A stretch of DNA of 64,000 nt from Arcuatula senhousia (taxonomy: Eukaryota; Mollusca; Bivalvia; Mytilida; Mytilidae): positions 30,492,106 to 30,556,105 of the forward strand of contig OZ020303.1 of the NCBI GenBank assembly GCA_963971305.1, in the 5' to 3' direction. The notes beneath the pieces are model-generated. The model did no database searches and was not told the DNA's origin. It worked only from the letters and a program-made list of their open reading frames with translations. Shown here piece by piece: positions 36,336-48,037 of the stretch; positions within the stretch are counted from its first letter, which is position 1; each line of letters opens with the position of its first letter. Both the position numbers and the translations under genes were made by a program.

Positions 36336-36934
36336 TTCTCAATTTCAATGCCGTGAGTTTATCTGTTTTGTTTCCCATCAATGAAGGTTTAATCATTAGA
36401 TATACTTATTTGATTATCATTGCACCAAGCTCAAACATTTGAAGAAAGATACATTTGTATAGTAAACATAAGTTTTTGCAGATATATTACAATACGACGT
36501 ACAATGTTGAAAAAAAAACCGCTTAAACACACAACTTAAGCTGACAAATATAATTTGGCAACAAACCTTCGGAAACCGCTAGAAAAACTAGCCATATCTG
36601 CACTATATAGAGAAATGTTGTCATACTCCTTATTGTTCCTTTGTTCTATAAAGATAAGATAATATTTACAATTACGCATGTATGTTAGGTCGACATACAG
36701 CCAAGGATTATTAAGTAGGATGTTGGTCATACTGGATGCATGATCGAGAAGGGGAGGCCCGGGAGTTTGAGGCTTTTTTTTCTGAGCAAACATTTCTGAC
36801 GATTTTCTGGAAATATTGACCTGGAACCCCCTTTTTGTCCTCGCAACTTCCTTTTTAAAAAGTTCTTGACTTTAAAGGAAAGGTTTTCTTCAAAGAAGAA
36901 CGACTGATATTCGATCGTGTTGTCAGAGGATTTT

Positions 36935-37260
36935 CGCATCTATAATTATCTAAAACGTAGTGAAACGGCTATTAACGTAACGAAACGTACTGACACGTAG
37001 CTGAAACCGGCTATACGTAGACTTACAAGGACAGAAACGTGACAAGTCCCGTTTGTATCGTTTGCACAACACAAACGTGGCATAAAAAATATACGTAGCA
37101 AGTACGTACTAAAACGTAGTAAAACGTTGTTAAAACATATTGCTAGTAGAGATAATCGGACAAGAGCCGTATCGTGAGTAATGTTGACATAAAGCCGTTT
37201 ACCTGTTACGTTCTAATGTCAAATAGTCGGGCATAAATTCTTGTTATCTCCCTTTTAATT
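36935..37260 (+). repeat. AAAACGTA-rich inverted-repeat arm, left
   Basis: It is dense in short units of the type AAAACGTAG/GAAACGT and ends with AGTAGAGATAATCGGA. The mirror arm is at 42290-42620. The arms bracket about 5 kb. Confidence 0.6.
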
Positions 37261-37652
37261 ATAATACCTTATATGGCTAAACTGTGAACACTGCTCACGA
37301 AAAGATTTATTTTTCAAACTTGAATCAATGTATCATAGAAGGAAGAAAAAAGGGGGAAGGCCCAAGCAAATATTTTGTTTTCGGTTTATACTTTAAGTAA
37401 TTTCGGAGTTTTCCCAGAACATTGGACTTTTTCATCTTTTTGATCAAAACTTGATCAACCGTTAACATCTCCGACCCCATCTGTTAAATAGGGTGTGGGG
37501 TAATGATGTGCAGTACAAAAAACAAATCATATTGTCCGCCCTCGAAGATTCATCATTTTATTACCTACAAGTAAAAATCTTACCAAAGCAATTTTTCGTC
37601 GATCGGCTTTTTTAAAGCATCCAATCCGAATTCCGTCGATGTTTTGTATCCC

Positions 37653-37800
37653 TATTTTACACGTTCAAATAAAAATTCAATTCAAATCATAATTTCATGT
37701 CAAAAATTTTGTTTTATATCCCTTTGTATCTATTTTACACGTTCAAATAAAAATTCAATTCAAATCATAATTTCATGTCAAACATTTTAATCAGGAACAT
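37653..37800 (+). repeat. 78-bp tandem duplication
   Basis: Two nearly identical units, with ACGTTCAAATAAAAATTCAA starting at 37661 and again at 37739, continue through CATAATTTCATGTCAAA. It is non-coding. Confidence 0.8.
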
Positions 37801-37997
37801 TTAAAATATATTAAAACTTTCTGCTGTGGCAGATCCAGAGACAGGATGTTCCGGGGGGGGGGGGGGGGGTGGGGTCGAAACACACCCTATTCTTTGAAAA
37901 TTTTGTAAAACTTTCGTGCAGATGTTAGGCAAAAATGGCCTGGAACCCTCTTTAGTAGACAATTGGTGGACCCCCTTTCAAAATTCATGTACAAAGT

Positions 37998-38110
37998 CAG
38001 GACCGTTGCAATCTTCAATTTCTATGGTATTTTTACCTTGTTTCGTCTTTTCTCTTGGACAATGAGATTGATCCTCCAAACTCGGTAATTTTGCTATTAC
38101 CTTTATTCAA
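37998..38110 (-). repeat. Dispersed repeat family R2, copy 4 (inverted)
   Basis: The reverse complement carries AATCAATCTCAxxTGTCC-like, GACGAAACAAGG and TTGCAACGGTCCTGAC blocks, in the same order as 33340-33470. Confidence 0.5.
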
Positions 38111-38344
38111 ATATTCATAAGATGCGATTTATCCAAAAGATTGACAATACCAATCAGAACTGAGGACAGGGGGCTCATAGACTAATTTATGATTTTGTCG
38201 ATGTTTTGGTTTTTTTTTATAGCTTAATTTTTATTTTTTATGTCAAACATTCAATTTGTATTGTATTGATTTACATGACAATAAAGTATTATAATAATTA
38301 AAATCAATGCAACCCCAATAAAAATGTATGCCGCACTTGGACTA

Positions 38345-38611
38345 TTAAAAAAAGCAACCGACCATTTAACTTGGAAGGGTGGGGGGGGGCTTGGTTTTAT
38401 CCCCCCCCCCCCCCCCCCAAAAAAAAATTGGAATTGATAGAAAAGTATTTTGGCAGCAGAGGGTAAGAATTAGAAAAAAATATTCTGAAGAAGGATTTCA
38501 GCTACCATGATAAAAAAATGCAAATAATGAAAAAAAATTCTGTCGCTATGCCTTCAAAATTTTTTTTTAAAAAAAAATTCTTTCAAGTTAAATGGCCTGT
38601 CCCTTATGTCT
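38345..38611. mobile_element. GGGAC-type MITE, copy 3 (~265 bp)
   Basis: The left end has AACCGACCATTTAACTTGG followed by a G-run. The right end, inverted, is GGGACAGGCCATTTAACTTG, and TTA follows outside it. The left terminus is degraded. Long G and C runs lie inside. Confidence 0.55.
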
Positions 38612-39749
38612 GGAGTAGTAAGAACCTTAGGATTTTGACAATTTTGAAATTTAAACGGAGAATTTCATTGCTTTGATGTGTTTGTTAACAATCTAAGTAT
38701 TGATGCCGGAGAGATTGAACATACCAAACATGCACTTGATACGAACATGAAGAGCAAAGATTTTAAAAACATTATATGTCGAGCAAGAGCACAATTTTGA
38801 CCCAAGATCGGCCAATAACATCAGAGAATTTTTAATTTTAACGAATAATTCTAATTTCATTGCTTTTGTGTGAACGTCATCGTTTTTTGTTTTTTTTGAC
38901 ACTCAAAGAAATTTTAACTTTTTTTAGAAAGAAACTTAAGTTTATTTTTAATATATACCTCAAATATGCATTTACATGGTCAGCTTCAGCTAAATAATGG
39001 TTTTACTTACGCCTGTTTAGATTTGATAATTTTGATTTGTGTTCATAATAAATGATCACCAACTGAGAGGTCGATTTTAAATAATAAGTATGAACTTCCA
39101 CTATGGTTTGTTTTTGATGAATTGCTCTTCTGCATATACATGAAGGTCGAAAAGCGGATAAACACACGGATTCTCACATAACATACCAAAAAAGATCTCA
39201 ACGAGATTTTCATTTGCAAGCAACTAGACCCAAATTACAAATTTTGGTTAAAAATGGCGACAACCCATGTAAGTTTTCGAGTTACATGATGTAGATCTAT
39301 ATATTCCAATGTCTTACATGTCCACATTTAAACCTTTTGAAAGGGTTCCTATGAATTCCAACTACAGTTGTATTTTGCCTGACTGTCTGAATTGTCCATT
39401 GTAACGGAGTGCGGAATTATGTGTTCGTACACTACGGCAAGTTAATAACATTTAGGTAAAAGTTTTTTTTTCCATAGAGCATGTATAATAATAAATTATC
39501 ATGAAACTTTATTCATGTTTGCATAATAGTATATATAGAGACAGATTTATGATGAAATGAAAAACCTAAATATTATACTCTTGAGAAAAAAACTTTATAA
39601 TACGAGTGCATGAAGATCGCAGAATAAGGGACATGGTGCGATGATACGCGGCGAATAGGGTCGACATGTCTTTGGATATATTCTTACTTACAACTATCAG
39701 GCAATGAATAGTATAATTCTAAAATAGAAACGGAGCAGTCGCACACGAC

Positions 39750-40432
39750 AGCTTATCCCCTCGCCCGTTACATTAAAATGTAAGTGGAACAGATGTCAAT
39801 TACTATCCAAGATATATTTCCAAATATTATTCCTCTTCTAATTGGAATTACCGAGATATGCGCCTTAACCAAAACTTTAACCTGAATCATTCATCTGAAA
39901 AATGTAGGTCAAGGTGACCTAATTTGGGTACGGATGTTATTTACTTTCCAGGATGTTCACACTGACCCGACATCATTTCTCTACCACTTGCAGTTGCTGA
40001 GACTTGGACTTAAACAAAACTTAAACCCGAGCCATTCATGCGGAAAATGTAGGCCAAGGTGACCCAATTTTGTACGGATGTTGGTTACTGTCCAAAATGT
40101 ACCCACTGACCAAATATCATCGCTCTATCACTTGCAGTTGCTGGGAAATAGACCTTAGCCAAAACTTTAACCGGATTCATTCAAGCGGAAATATAGGTCA
40201 AGGCCACTTTATATGGTACCGATTCTGACTACCATCAAAGATGTACCCACATTACCAAATATCATCTCTCTATCTTTAGTTCCCAAGTTATTGACAAAAC
40301 AAATATCATTACGTACATACGTACGAACGAACGAACGTACGAACGTATGAACGAACGAACGAACGAACGTATGAACGAACAAACTAAACGCTATATCCCC
40401 TCCCCAACTCTGTTGGGCTCGGGTATAAAAAA
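39750..40432 (+). mobile_element. Helitron-like element with ~125-bp tandem units
   Basis: Units at about 39860, 40000 and 40130 share AAACTTTAACC, GGAAAATGTAGGxCAAGGTGAC, GTACGGAT and CTATCACTTGCAGTTGCTG. An ACGAACGAACG simple tract (40310-40385) follows, then a terminal hairpin CCCAAC-TCT-GTTGGG reading into CGGGTATAAAA. The plan matches 26359-26793. Confidence 0.65.
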
Positions 40433-40816
40433 ATAAATGATACCCAACATTTCTATATTTTTATAGATGAAATTAAGAGGAAATTCGCACAGTTGTTGTG
40501 AAACCCATTTCAGCATGATTTTGTAACAGATTAAAAGACTTTTGCTGTGGTTATATAAACTTGTTTTTGTTAAAACTTCCGTCTTTGCATCAGTTTTGTT
40601 CAGTGGTGTATCCATTGATATATCTGAAGTAGATGGTACATACAATGAATGAAAGTTGCAACAAACATACAAACTAAAACATTTGCTACGACTGACGCAA
40701 GGTTTGTCTCATCATTTCCGCTGTAACCAAAAAGAAAAAAAGCCAAACACTATCATAAAGAACATAGAACGATGAAACAAAAGAAACAATTAAGAAATCT
40801 GTGACCCAATGCTCAC

Positions 40817-40910
40817 CAGTAATTCTCCCGCTTTCACAACTACTACTAGTATGCAATGCGTTTAGTATCAAGTTTACAACAAACAGGAAGTAAATGTTCG
40901 ATGGATCCAA
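40817..40910 (-). CDS. Candidate first (signal-peptide) exon of the lipase
   Basis: ATG at 40910 opens a frame beginning MDPSNIYFLFVVNLILNAL, a good signal peptide. It ends at a strong donor (ACTG then GTGAGC) in phase 1, exactly the phase needed by the acceptor at 35878. The joined protein would be about 380 residues. Against it: the intron would be about 4.9 kb, and the ATG region matches a repeat unit also present near 41120 and 41290. Confidence 0.45.
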
Positions 40911-41400
40911 AAATGTATCAATACGTCATGTCAATACCAAGCTTGTTACCAACTATCAGCAACCTAGGAGTTGCTGAGTTTTCATGTAAGTGAATGAATT
41001 GTGCGACAGTTTTTTGTTTTAGTTTTCGGTTAACAGGAAGTAGAATAATTGATGAAAGGATATGGAGTAAATGAACATGACACTATGTACACACATATGT
41101 CGACTCCAACTGCAATTAATTAAGAAGTCCGATGGCTCAAAAAAGTATCCCACAATACATCATATCCATATCAAGCTTGTCTCCAAATATCAGCAACCTA
41201 GGAATAATAGTTGCCAAGCCAAGTTTTATGCAAATGAAAAGCGGGGCAGAATTAATTTTGTGTAACGGAAAATATTAAAGTCTTCGATAAACAGGAATTA
41301 AATGTCCGATAAATCCAAAAACGTATCCACAATACACCATGCCATAACAAGCTTGTTTCCAAATATCAGCAATCTAGGAATAAAAGTTAAAATAGTATAC
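40870..41400. repeat. Tandem ~180-bp repeat units next to the candidate lipase first exon
   Basis: Three diverged units share AACAGGAAxTxAATGTxCGAT, a CATxxCxATAxCAAGCTTGT block and CAAATATCAGCAACCTAGG (near 40930, 41170 and 41340). The first unit overlaps the candidate signal-peptide codons. Confidence 0.6.
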
Positions 41401-41513
41401 CCTCCTCTTCTTCGAAGCGGGGCAAAAAATGCCAAATTGAATACAAAATTTGAAATTTGTTTTAGATGTGTCAAAAATGTGCCTGAGGTAGAAATAAACC
41501 ACATGTAACATAA

Positions 41514-41805
41514 GGATCGAGCGACCATTAATTTGTTTTGGAGGGGGGAGCTATGGTAAAATTTGAAATAAAAAAGCAGTATGCCAACAACAAACAATCA
41601 GAAAATAAAAATGCAGGACAACGCTTTGATATTAAAAAGGGCAGTATGGTCTTTTTTGCTGTAAAATTTTCATTTGATTTTAAAATTCAAAATTAGCTCG
41701 CAAAACATCAAGGCTTTGATTGTTCAGATAATATTTAGGCTGGATGAAAAATATATCAATAACCCCATTAGCCCCATAAAAATCGAATGATTGCTCTCTT
41801 AAATG
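41514..41805. mobile_element. GGGAC-type MITE, diverged copy 4 (~290 bp)
   Basis: The left end is GGATCGAGCGACCATTAAT then a GGAGGGGGGAGCTATGG block. The right end, inverted, is AGAGAGCAATCATTCGAT. TAA lies outside the left end and the reading TTA/TAA outside the right. Inner sequence resembles the 31383 copy. Confidence 0.5.
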
Positions 41806-42289
41806 TACGGTGCTTAAGATTTTATCAAATTCATGCAAGATGTTATTCAAATTCCACTGTGATGCATAGGAAGGTTATTTGGACAGTGTAACAGACAATT
41901 ATCTACAAATGACACGTAGCTACTGTCTTATTTTTTGTAAAAAAATCCCCTCTTCCACAAAAATGTTCAGTACTTAAAATCCAGTTTACTATACGTGGGG
42001 TTTTTGATACTAAATTCCAACAAAAAGGTAATAAATATATCTTTGACAAACTAGCAGATGAACGCACAATCCGCAATAAAGTAAGTTACTCTTCAATAAA
42101 TTTTATTCATTAAAACAGTGGAAAAATTTTAAAAATTAATATAAAAAAAATCCAGAATAAAAGATGGGAAGCCTGGGTGAATATTTTTAAAACAAAGGTT
42201 TAAACGGAGTAATCGCTAAATTATAAGATGTATTTTTAATTTGTTAATTTTTTATAGATTATAATACATGTTCAAATCTAGTGCGGATC

Positions 42290-42620
42290 AATTAAGACAC
42301 CTGGCATAAGGGAGGTAATGATTATGTCGTTTTTAGACTTCTTAGGGCAACTTAACGATACGTAGATACGTGCGTCGCTTCTCCGATTATCTCTAGTAAA
42401 ACCTAGTAAAACGTAGCGAATGACAACCAGCAGGTTTAACTACCGTTCCTTAGGTATATGTTGCGTTTCACGAGGTTTCAATAGGTTTTAGTACGATTCA
42501 TGACGTTTTATGTAACGTTTCGCAAGGTTTTATCACGTTTTCTTGCGTTTTAGTGGGCATCATGACGTTTTACTACCCATTACTACGCTTACTGCCACCT
42601 TAAACCCATTTTCGCACATT
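42290..42620 (-). repeat. AAAACGTA-rich inverted-repeat arm, right
   Basis: The reverse complement shares AAAACxTAGTAAAACGTxG, ACTAGAGATAATCGGA and many GAAACG/AAAACGT units with 36935-37260. The region just outside (42665-42750) also matches 36785-36870, but in direct orientation. Confidence 0.6.
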
Positions 42621-42784
42621 ATATTAAAGAATAATCATAGAGTTGGTAATTATAGAAGTTTGCTGCACGAACATTTCTGAAGATTTTCTGGAAATATTGA
42701 CTTGGAATCCCCTTTTTGGCCTCGCAACTTCCTTTTTAAAAACTTTTGCAGATGGGGCTGTTGTTGCTTCAGTAAAACCAGAGC

Positions 42785-45490
42785 CGGTGTTACATACTTG
42801 TTTCCCCCCGGAAGAATCAGTATATACTGAGATTTCCCCCCGGAAATATCAGTATATACTGATTCTTCCCCCCTAAAAATTGGGTAGGAAAAATGAGTAT
42901 ATACTAGATTTTCCCCTTTTTGCAAACCCATACAGGTTTCCCCCTTCATATATGGGCTCTGTGTAGTCTTACTTGTAATATGTTTTTTATGACTATGTCA
43001 ATGTAACACTTTTAATAATGAAATGTAATGCGTACAGTTTTAATTGATCTATTTGTAAAAAATTACATCAAAATAGTTTTTGGGCGTTTTAAGTCCAAAT
43101 TGTCTTGATTATTTATACTACTAAAATAACGAAGCATTTTTTTGTTAGCCGGAACACATGCAACGACTAAGCTTCATATATCAAAAATAGGGGATGGTTG
43201 TGCACTTTGAACATTTCATTAGCACATATGCAATTATGTCTGCAGTTAATTGATTAATCCGGATACCTATAGCCCTCATCGTTCCGGAATTACCCTCCTT
43301 TTTTTAATGTTTGAAATTATTTCCCCTGTTTTCTTACACGATTACAAAAAAAAAATCCACAAAACTTTTCCATTAAATATGCTATATATTAAAAAGATTT
43401 TATATAATAAATTATATTGGTAAGTTTATTATAAAAATGTATGCATAAAATGTTTTTTCCTCAAACATTGTAACTTGATAGAAAAATGAAAACCTTTTGA
43501 AGTTTTTTTCCCTACGTGTTATCTATATGAAATTTTCGAAGCGATGTCATATTTTAGTTTTCGCTGCAGACCTACATCTTGGTATAGTCACGACGCTTAA
43601 CTCCCCAGCCAGCAATTTAATAAAACTTATCCTGCAACTGAACATAATTTTAATTTGCAGGTAGGGTAACAAACATTAAAAGATCAAACTAAAAACTCAT
43701 TTAAGGAGGCTCGCGGGTCTAAATTAGCGCATATATTTTGTGCAGTGGTATTGTATCGGTAAATCCCTCCAATTCTGTGTAAATTTGAAAAAAAATATAT
43801 TGTTCACTTCTTTCTGTATGCCATGTTTTACATTGAAATCCTCATTTTCTTTATATTTTGTGTGAAATATTGGCAAAATTCCAACAGTTTTTTAATTTCA
43901 TTTTTTTAATTGCACGGTGACCCCCTTTTTTATTGAATCAATTTGAAGAATGCACTAAAACACATATTCTTTGCAAATTTGAAGAAATTCTGTTGTTAAG
44001 ATTTTTTCTATGTCATTTTTAAGCTTTAAATTATCATTTTTTCTATATAATCTATATAAAATAGATGGAAAATAGGATATTTTGAGAACCTTAATAGCAG
44101 GCTTAAATGAACGGTGACCCCCATTTTTTATTGCATATTTTTTATCCTTATAAGTGTGCCAAATTACAGAAAAAATCTATAATTTCAAATTTAGACCCTC
44201 GAGCCCCCTTAAAGTTAAATTCGTATCATGAAATATACCGTAGAACCTTTAATTGCGAATAGCACAACCATGCAGAGTCATACAAATTCAATGCTTTTAT
44301 TATGTGGTCTATCTTTTAAAGCAACGCAACGATTGATTTTCCCGCGAATCAGCGGGTTTTTCTTAGTGTTTTATAATTATCCAAGACAAAGCTAATTTCA
44401 ATTTGTTTTTGCTTCGCATAGTTGTGCTCTTCATTTGATAGCTTATTTTTGGCATTACAGCCAACAAGTATGTTATAAGGTATTACATGCAAAGCTTTTG
44501 AAATAGATTAGATTTCAGCAAATCAACAGAACTTGCAAAATTAAAGAACACCCGCAGCATTTGTTTCGTTTTTGTTTGTTTTTTTTTGGTTTTGTTTTGG
44601 TTATAGAAAAATTTTCCTACTTTTCAAAATGCAACTTAAGATACTTCTTATTCGAAGCAAATAAAATTGAATGCAATACATTGCTTAAACATGTTGCATC
44701 GAACAAAGCCCTCGGAGGCCAACATGTTAGAAAAGCACAATTATTTATTAAAGTTATTTTTTTTAAAATATATTCAAATCATATATTGTATAGAGAAAGC
44801 ACAGTTTTCAAGCATAAACAAAAATTCAAGAACATTATTCTTTGGTCTTACCCGAGCGCAAATATAATTCTAAGTCGGCTCGTTAAACGAGACATAGATA
44901 AGCAAGACCTGAAAGCGCATTCTTCCATAAGAGATACCTACCTAAAGCTGCAAGCCGAATATCGATAGCCTACAAATAGTAGTTACTGATATACATAAAC
45001 TGTGACAGATGCAGAGACGGGCGGATACCAGGGCATTTCTATGTCTCCGGTCTAGATACTAGAATATTCGATTTGCACTTAGCGTGCACACAGACAATAT
45101 GGGTTTCTTTCATAAATCTTTACATATATCTACATCTCATGTATATATATTCATATATACTATAGATATTAATAATAGGAAAGAATCCACCCATTAATAA
45201 AAATTCATTAGTAATTATCTTTAAAATATTGAAAACCTCGCATTTTAGTTTCCTCTTTTGAATAGGGGAAAGATCAGTGTGGCGGAAAAATGAGTATGTG
45301 TTTACACATACCAGATTTTCCCCTGTGAAATTAGATAGATTTTTGGGGAAAAAGTAGTATATATATACTAGTTTTTTTAACAAGGGAAAATCTAGTATAT
45401 ACTAGATCTTCCGGGGGAAAGCTCAGTATATATACTCATTTTTCCGGGGGGAAATTCTAGTATGGGGGAAAAACTAGTATGTAACACCGG
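42785..45490. mobile_element. Foldback element with GTATATAC-rich arms (~2.7 kb)
   Basis: The ends are inverted CCGGTGTTACATACT, continuing into alternating TTTCCCCCCGG and AGTATATACT subrepeats (42785-42960 and 45270-45490, opposite orientation). The interior is AT-rich with one fragment (44860-45040) resembling the tandem units at 61970-62600. No transposase was seen. No convincing target duplication was found. Confidence 0.65.
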
Positions 45491-45599
45491 TACCACAGGT
45501 TAAGAAGAGCGCGTTAAATTTGGGTGAGTGATGAAATAAATAGAAGACCTTAGTTGGTTGGATCGCAATGAAAGAGGGAGATATGGTGCCATAAAACCT

Positions 45600-46345
45600 G
45601 GTTTAACACATCTTTTCTTTGAAAATTCTTATCGATTTGTTACAGACAGTTCAAAAAGTTATCGATACCACAAATTAGTAAAATCTTTTTCTAAATTCTC
45701 CCACAAGTAATTGTACACGTCGTTTTCTTATAGTGAAAGGAATATCACATCCTGAATTTTATGGTAATGTTTTTTATAAAGCTCACAAATTTAAAAGCAA
45801 TCCATTAGAAATGAAGAATTGGCTTCAAAATTTATTACGGAAAGGATATGAATGGAATATCTTGGTTAAATCTTTGAATTTAATGTTTTTTGGCAGAAAT
45901 ATTGATAACTTGATACTTGCTTTAAAACTTTCATAAACGTTTTTACTATTGTCATTTTTAAGCATTATAGCGATCAAGCGTGTCGGTTTTGTGTGATGAC
46001 ACTTCACTAAATCATTGTTGTTTGAAGTGTTGTGTCGGATTTAAGATCGATACGTTTGATATTTTTACATCAGTCGATTGATGATTCTCATGCAGCTAGC
46101 TGTCAGTAACAGCGAGTGTTCTATAGAGAGTTCCTTTACCGTCCTTTTGTTTGTTCTTGTTTTTTGTCTTAGGTTCTCTCTAGTGGAATTGGACTTTGAT
46201 CGATTTGATTTTTATTGTGCGTTTAATTAGTGTTTGTGCTTTGTCAAGGAATATTGATAGGGGGAAGGTTGGGCCCAAAAACTAGTTTAACCCGGCCACA
46301 TATTACATGTGCCTGTCCTAAGCCAGGAATCTTTGACAAAGCTTT
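45600..46345 (+). pseudogene. Degraded LINE-type retroelement fragment
   Basis: A short frame starts KGISHPEFYGNVFYKAHKFK and runs to about 45933. The upstream piece (YRYHKLVKSFSKF) is in another frame with a stop, so the protein is broken. A 3' tail of the type AACTAGTTTAACCCGGCCAC follows at 46290-46340. The peptide style resembles reverse-transcriptase-encoding elements of bivalves. The family is not assigned. Confidence 0.45.
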
Positions 46346-46384
46346 CGTTTGTGCTTGTCTTTTTTGATGTTTCCTGTTCTTTGT

Positions 46385-46565
46385 TTAAAATGGGGGTCTA
46401 TCTGTGACTATTTCACGGCTGGATTTGAATTATATGCATTTTATTTAGACCATGGGCCAATTGCAGAACCGCGAGCAGTGCCAAATGGCCTCGTTAAAGG
46501 CTGCTGGCGGTTGTCCATTGTGGTTTTTCCACACTTATTCCACATCTCATAATTTTCTATCTTGT
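46385..46565 (+). repeat. Dispersed repeat family R1, copy C
   Basis: It starts GGGGTCTATCTGTGACTATT and shares its next ~120 bases almost exactly with the copy at 63888-64000. The tail block TTATTCCACATCTCATAATT is present. Confidence 0.75.
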
Positions 46566-46567
46566 AC

Positions 46568-46670
46568 CAAGTGTGGACCATTGCGATTTTCAATATTTTG
46601 TTTTTTCTACTTGCCATATGAGATTGAGCATTCAAGTTCGGAAGTTATGTTGTAACCTTTATTTGACATA
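46568..46670 (-). repeat. Dispersed repeat family R2, copy 5 (inverted)
   Basis: The reverse complement has the AATxCTCAATCTCATxTGxC and ATTGxAAATCGCAATGGTCC blocks of the family. It adjoins R1 copy C directly. Confidence 0.45.
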
Positions 46671-46743
46671 TATGAACAACTTTTAGATGAACTGAGATGC
46701 GAAGGATATGTTCGATGCGATTGTGGCTAGACTGACATCAAGA

Positions 46744-47463
46744 TTTCTTTGTTTGGTTACAGGCATTTTTATGAAATTGTGTTTTGTTTTGTCTCTTATA
46801 AAGAAAAGGATGCCAGCCTTCACTACGATACTTTACTTTGTGTCAGAAAATTGTATATATTCAATAAAAAGATATTACGCAGAGGTATAGACATAAAAGG
46901 TCTAGTCAAATTTTACTTCGGGTCGCTACAATACGTTAGATTACAATCATTCAGCCTACCAAAGAACCGTCTTAAAATGCAGACATGGATAGTTAATATT
47001 AAACCATAACATTTGCTTTGTTCAAAATGAAGACATTTTCAAAAGGATATTTTTGCGTGCTTAGAAATATTTCATATGGTCATGCATTTAAATAAATTGT
47101 GCAGCTTGCCACATGAAGCAGTGTACAGGTAAATAGTTTTTTATATTTGCCGTGTCTAAATGAAATGTAAAACTATGTTGCCGTGTTAAATCTTGAATAA
47201 GTTAGGCGTGTGAATCATGATACGTGCAATATTGGAGCTGAGCAAAGAAAAATAAGAACATTGCGAAAAGAATGGCTTGCGATTAAAAAAAAACCGTAAT
47301 ATTTCATACATCAAAATTGCGTTTAACGCTCGTCACTTAAAAATTGAGGAACGTTTTCCACTACATTAACAATCTTATTATCAGAATTAAACCAGATTAT
47401 ATTTAAAAGCACCACTTTACAACTTTCCTAAGATTGGTTTAATAAATTTGCATAAACCTCTAT
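46744..47463 (+). repeat. ~720-bp direct duplication, copy 1
   Basis: It is nearly identical to 48038-48754, with scattered substitutions and 1-2-base indels. It includes a short open frame (FVSYKEKDASLHYDTLL style) that is shifted in the second copy. About 575 bases separate the copies. No TG..CA ends or primer-binding site support a long terminal repeat. Confidence 0.8.
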
Positions 47464-48037
47464 GTAAATAGTGGGTATATCTGAATAAAATTGATATAAA
47501 AAAACGGAGATTTGTGAATGTTTTGAAAACTTCAAACTTTTAACTTTAAAACATTCCAGTATTTTAGTATGACATTACTCTGTAGAGTGAAAGTAAACTT
47601 TCTTGAATTTAAAGCCATATTGTGTAAAATTTTGCAATGACAAAAATACAGAGTAAACGCAAATATGCAAATTTTCTTTACCTTGTAGATTGTAATGTTA
47701 AAAGAAGTCTATATAGGTTGGACAGCTATTTAACACATACAAACAAGGCAATTAACATGCTGAATGGACACGGGATGTTGTTCGTGCACAAGTCCTTGAC
47801 AGTCCATGATAAACAAGAGCACGTAAACCCCCAATTGTAATGACCTGTGCATGCCCATTTAGCCAACATCATGTAACTTTTCCCCAACTATCTGGTAAAA
47901 CATAGATAAAAGAATCACATGCTAAGACTAAAGAGTTTTAGTCAATTTTATATGTTCAACTTTGACATGTAAACGTTAGCTATGTTCTTGCGCGGGTGGA
48001 CGTCAAAGCATGGTGGCCATTTAATCTTAGTACGTTT

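Noticed and set aside
40310..40385. Regular ACGAACGAACG tract as a possible CRISPR-like or regulatory array
   Set aside because: It is a simple microsatellite inside a Helitron-like element in a eukaryotic genome. There are no unique spacers.
44561..44968. 135-codon frame, the longest in the window
   Set aside because: It lies inside the foldback element and runs into a tandem-unit fragment repeated at 61970-62600. It begins with F/G-rich low-complexity codons.
46349..46552. 67-codon frame with Cys and aromatic residues
   Set aside because: It runs through dispersed repeat R1; the other R1 copies do not keep the frame.
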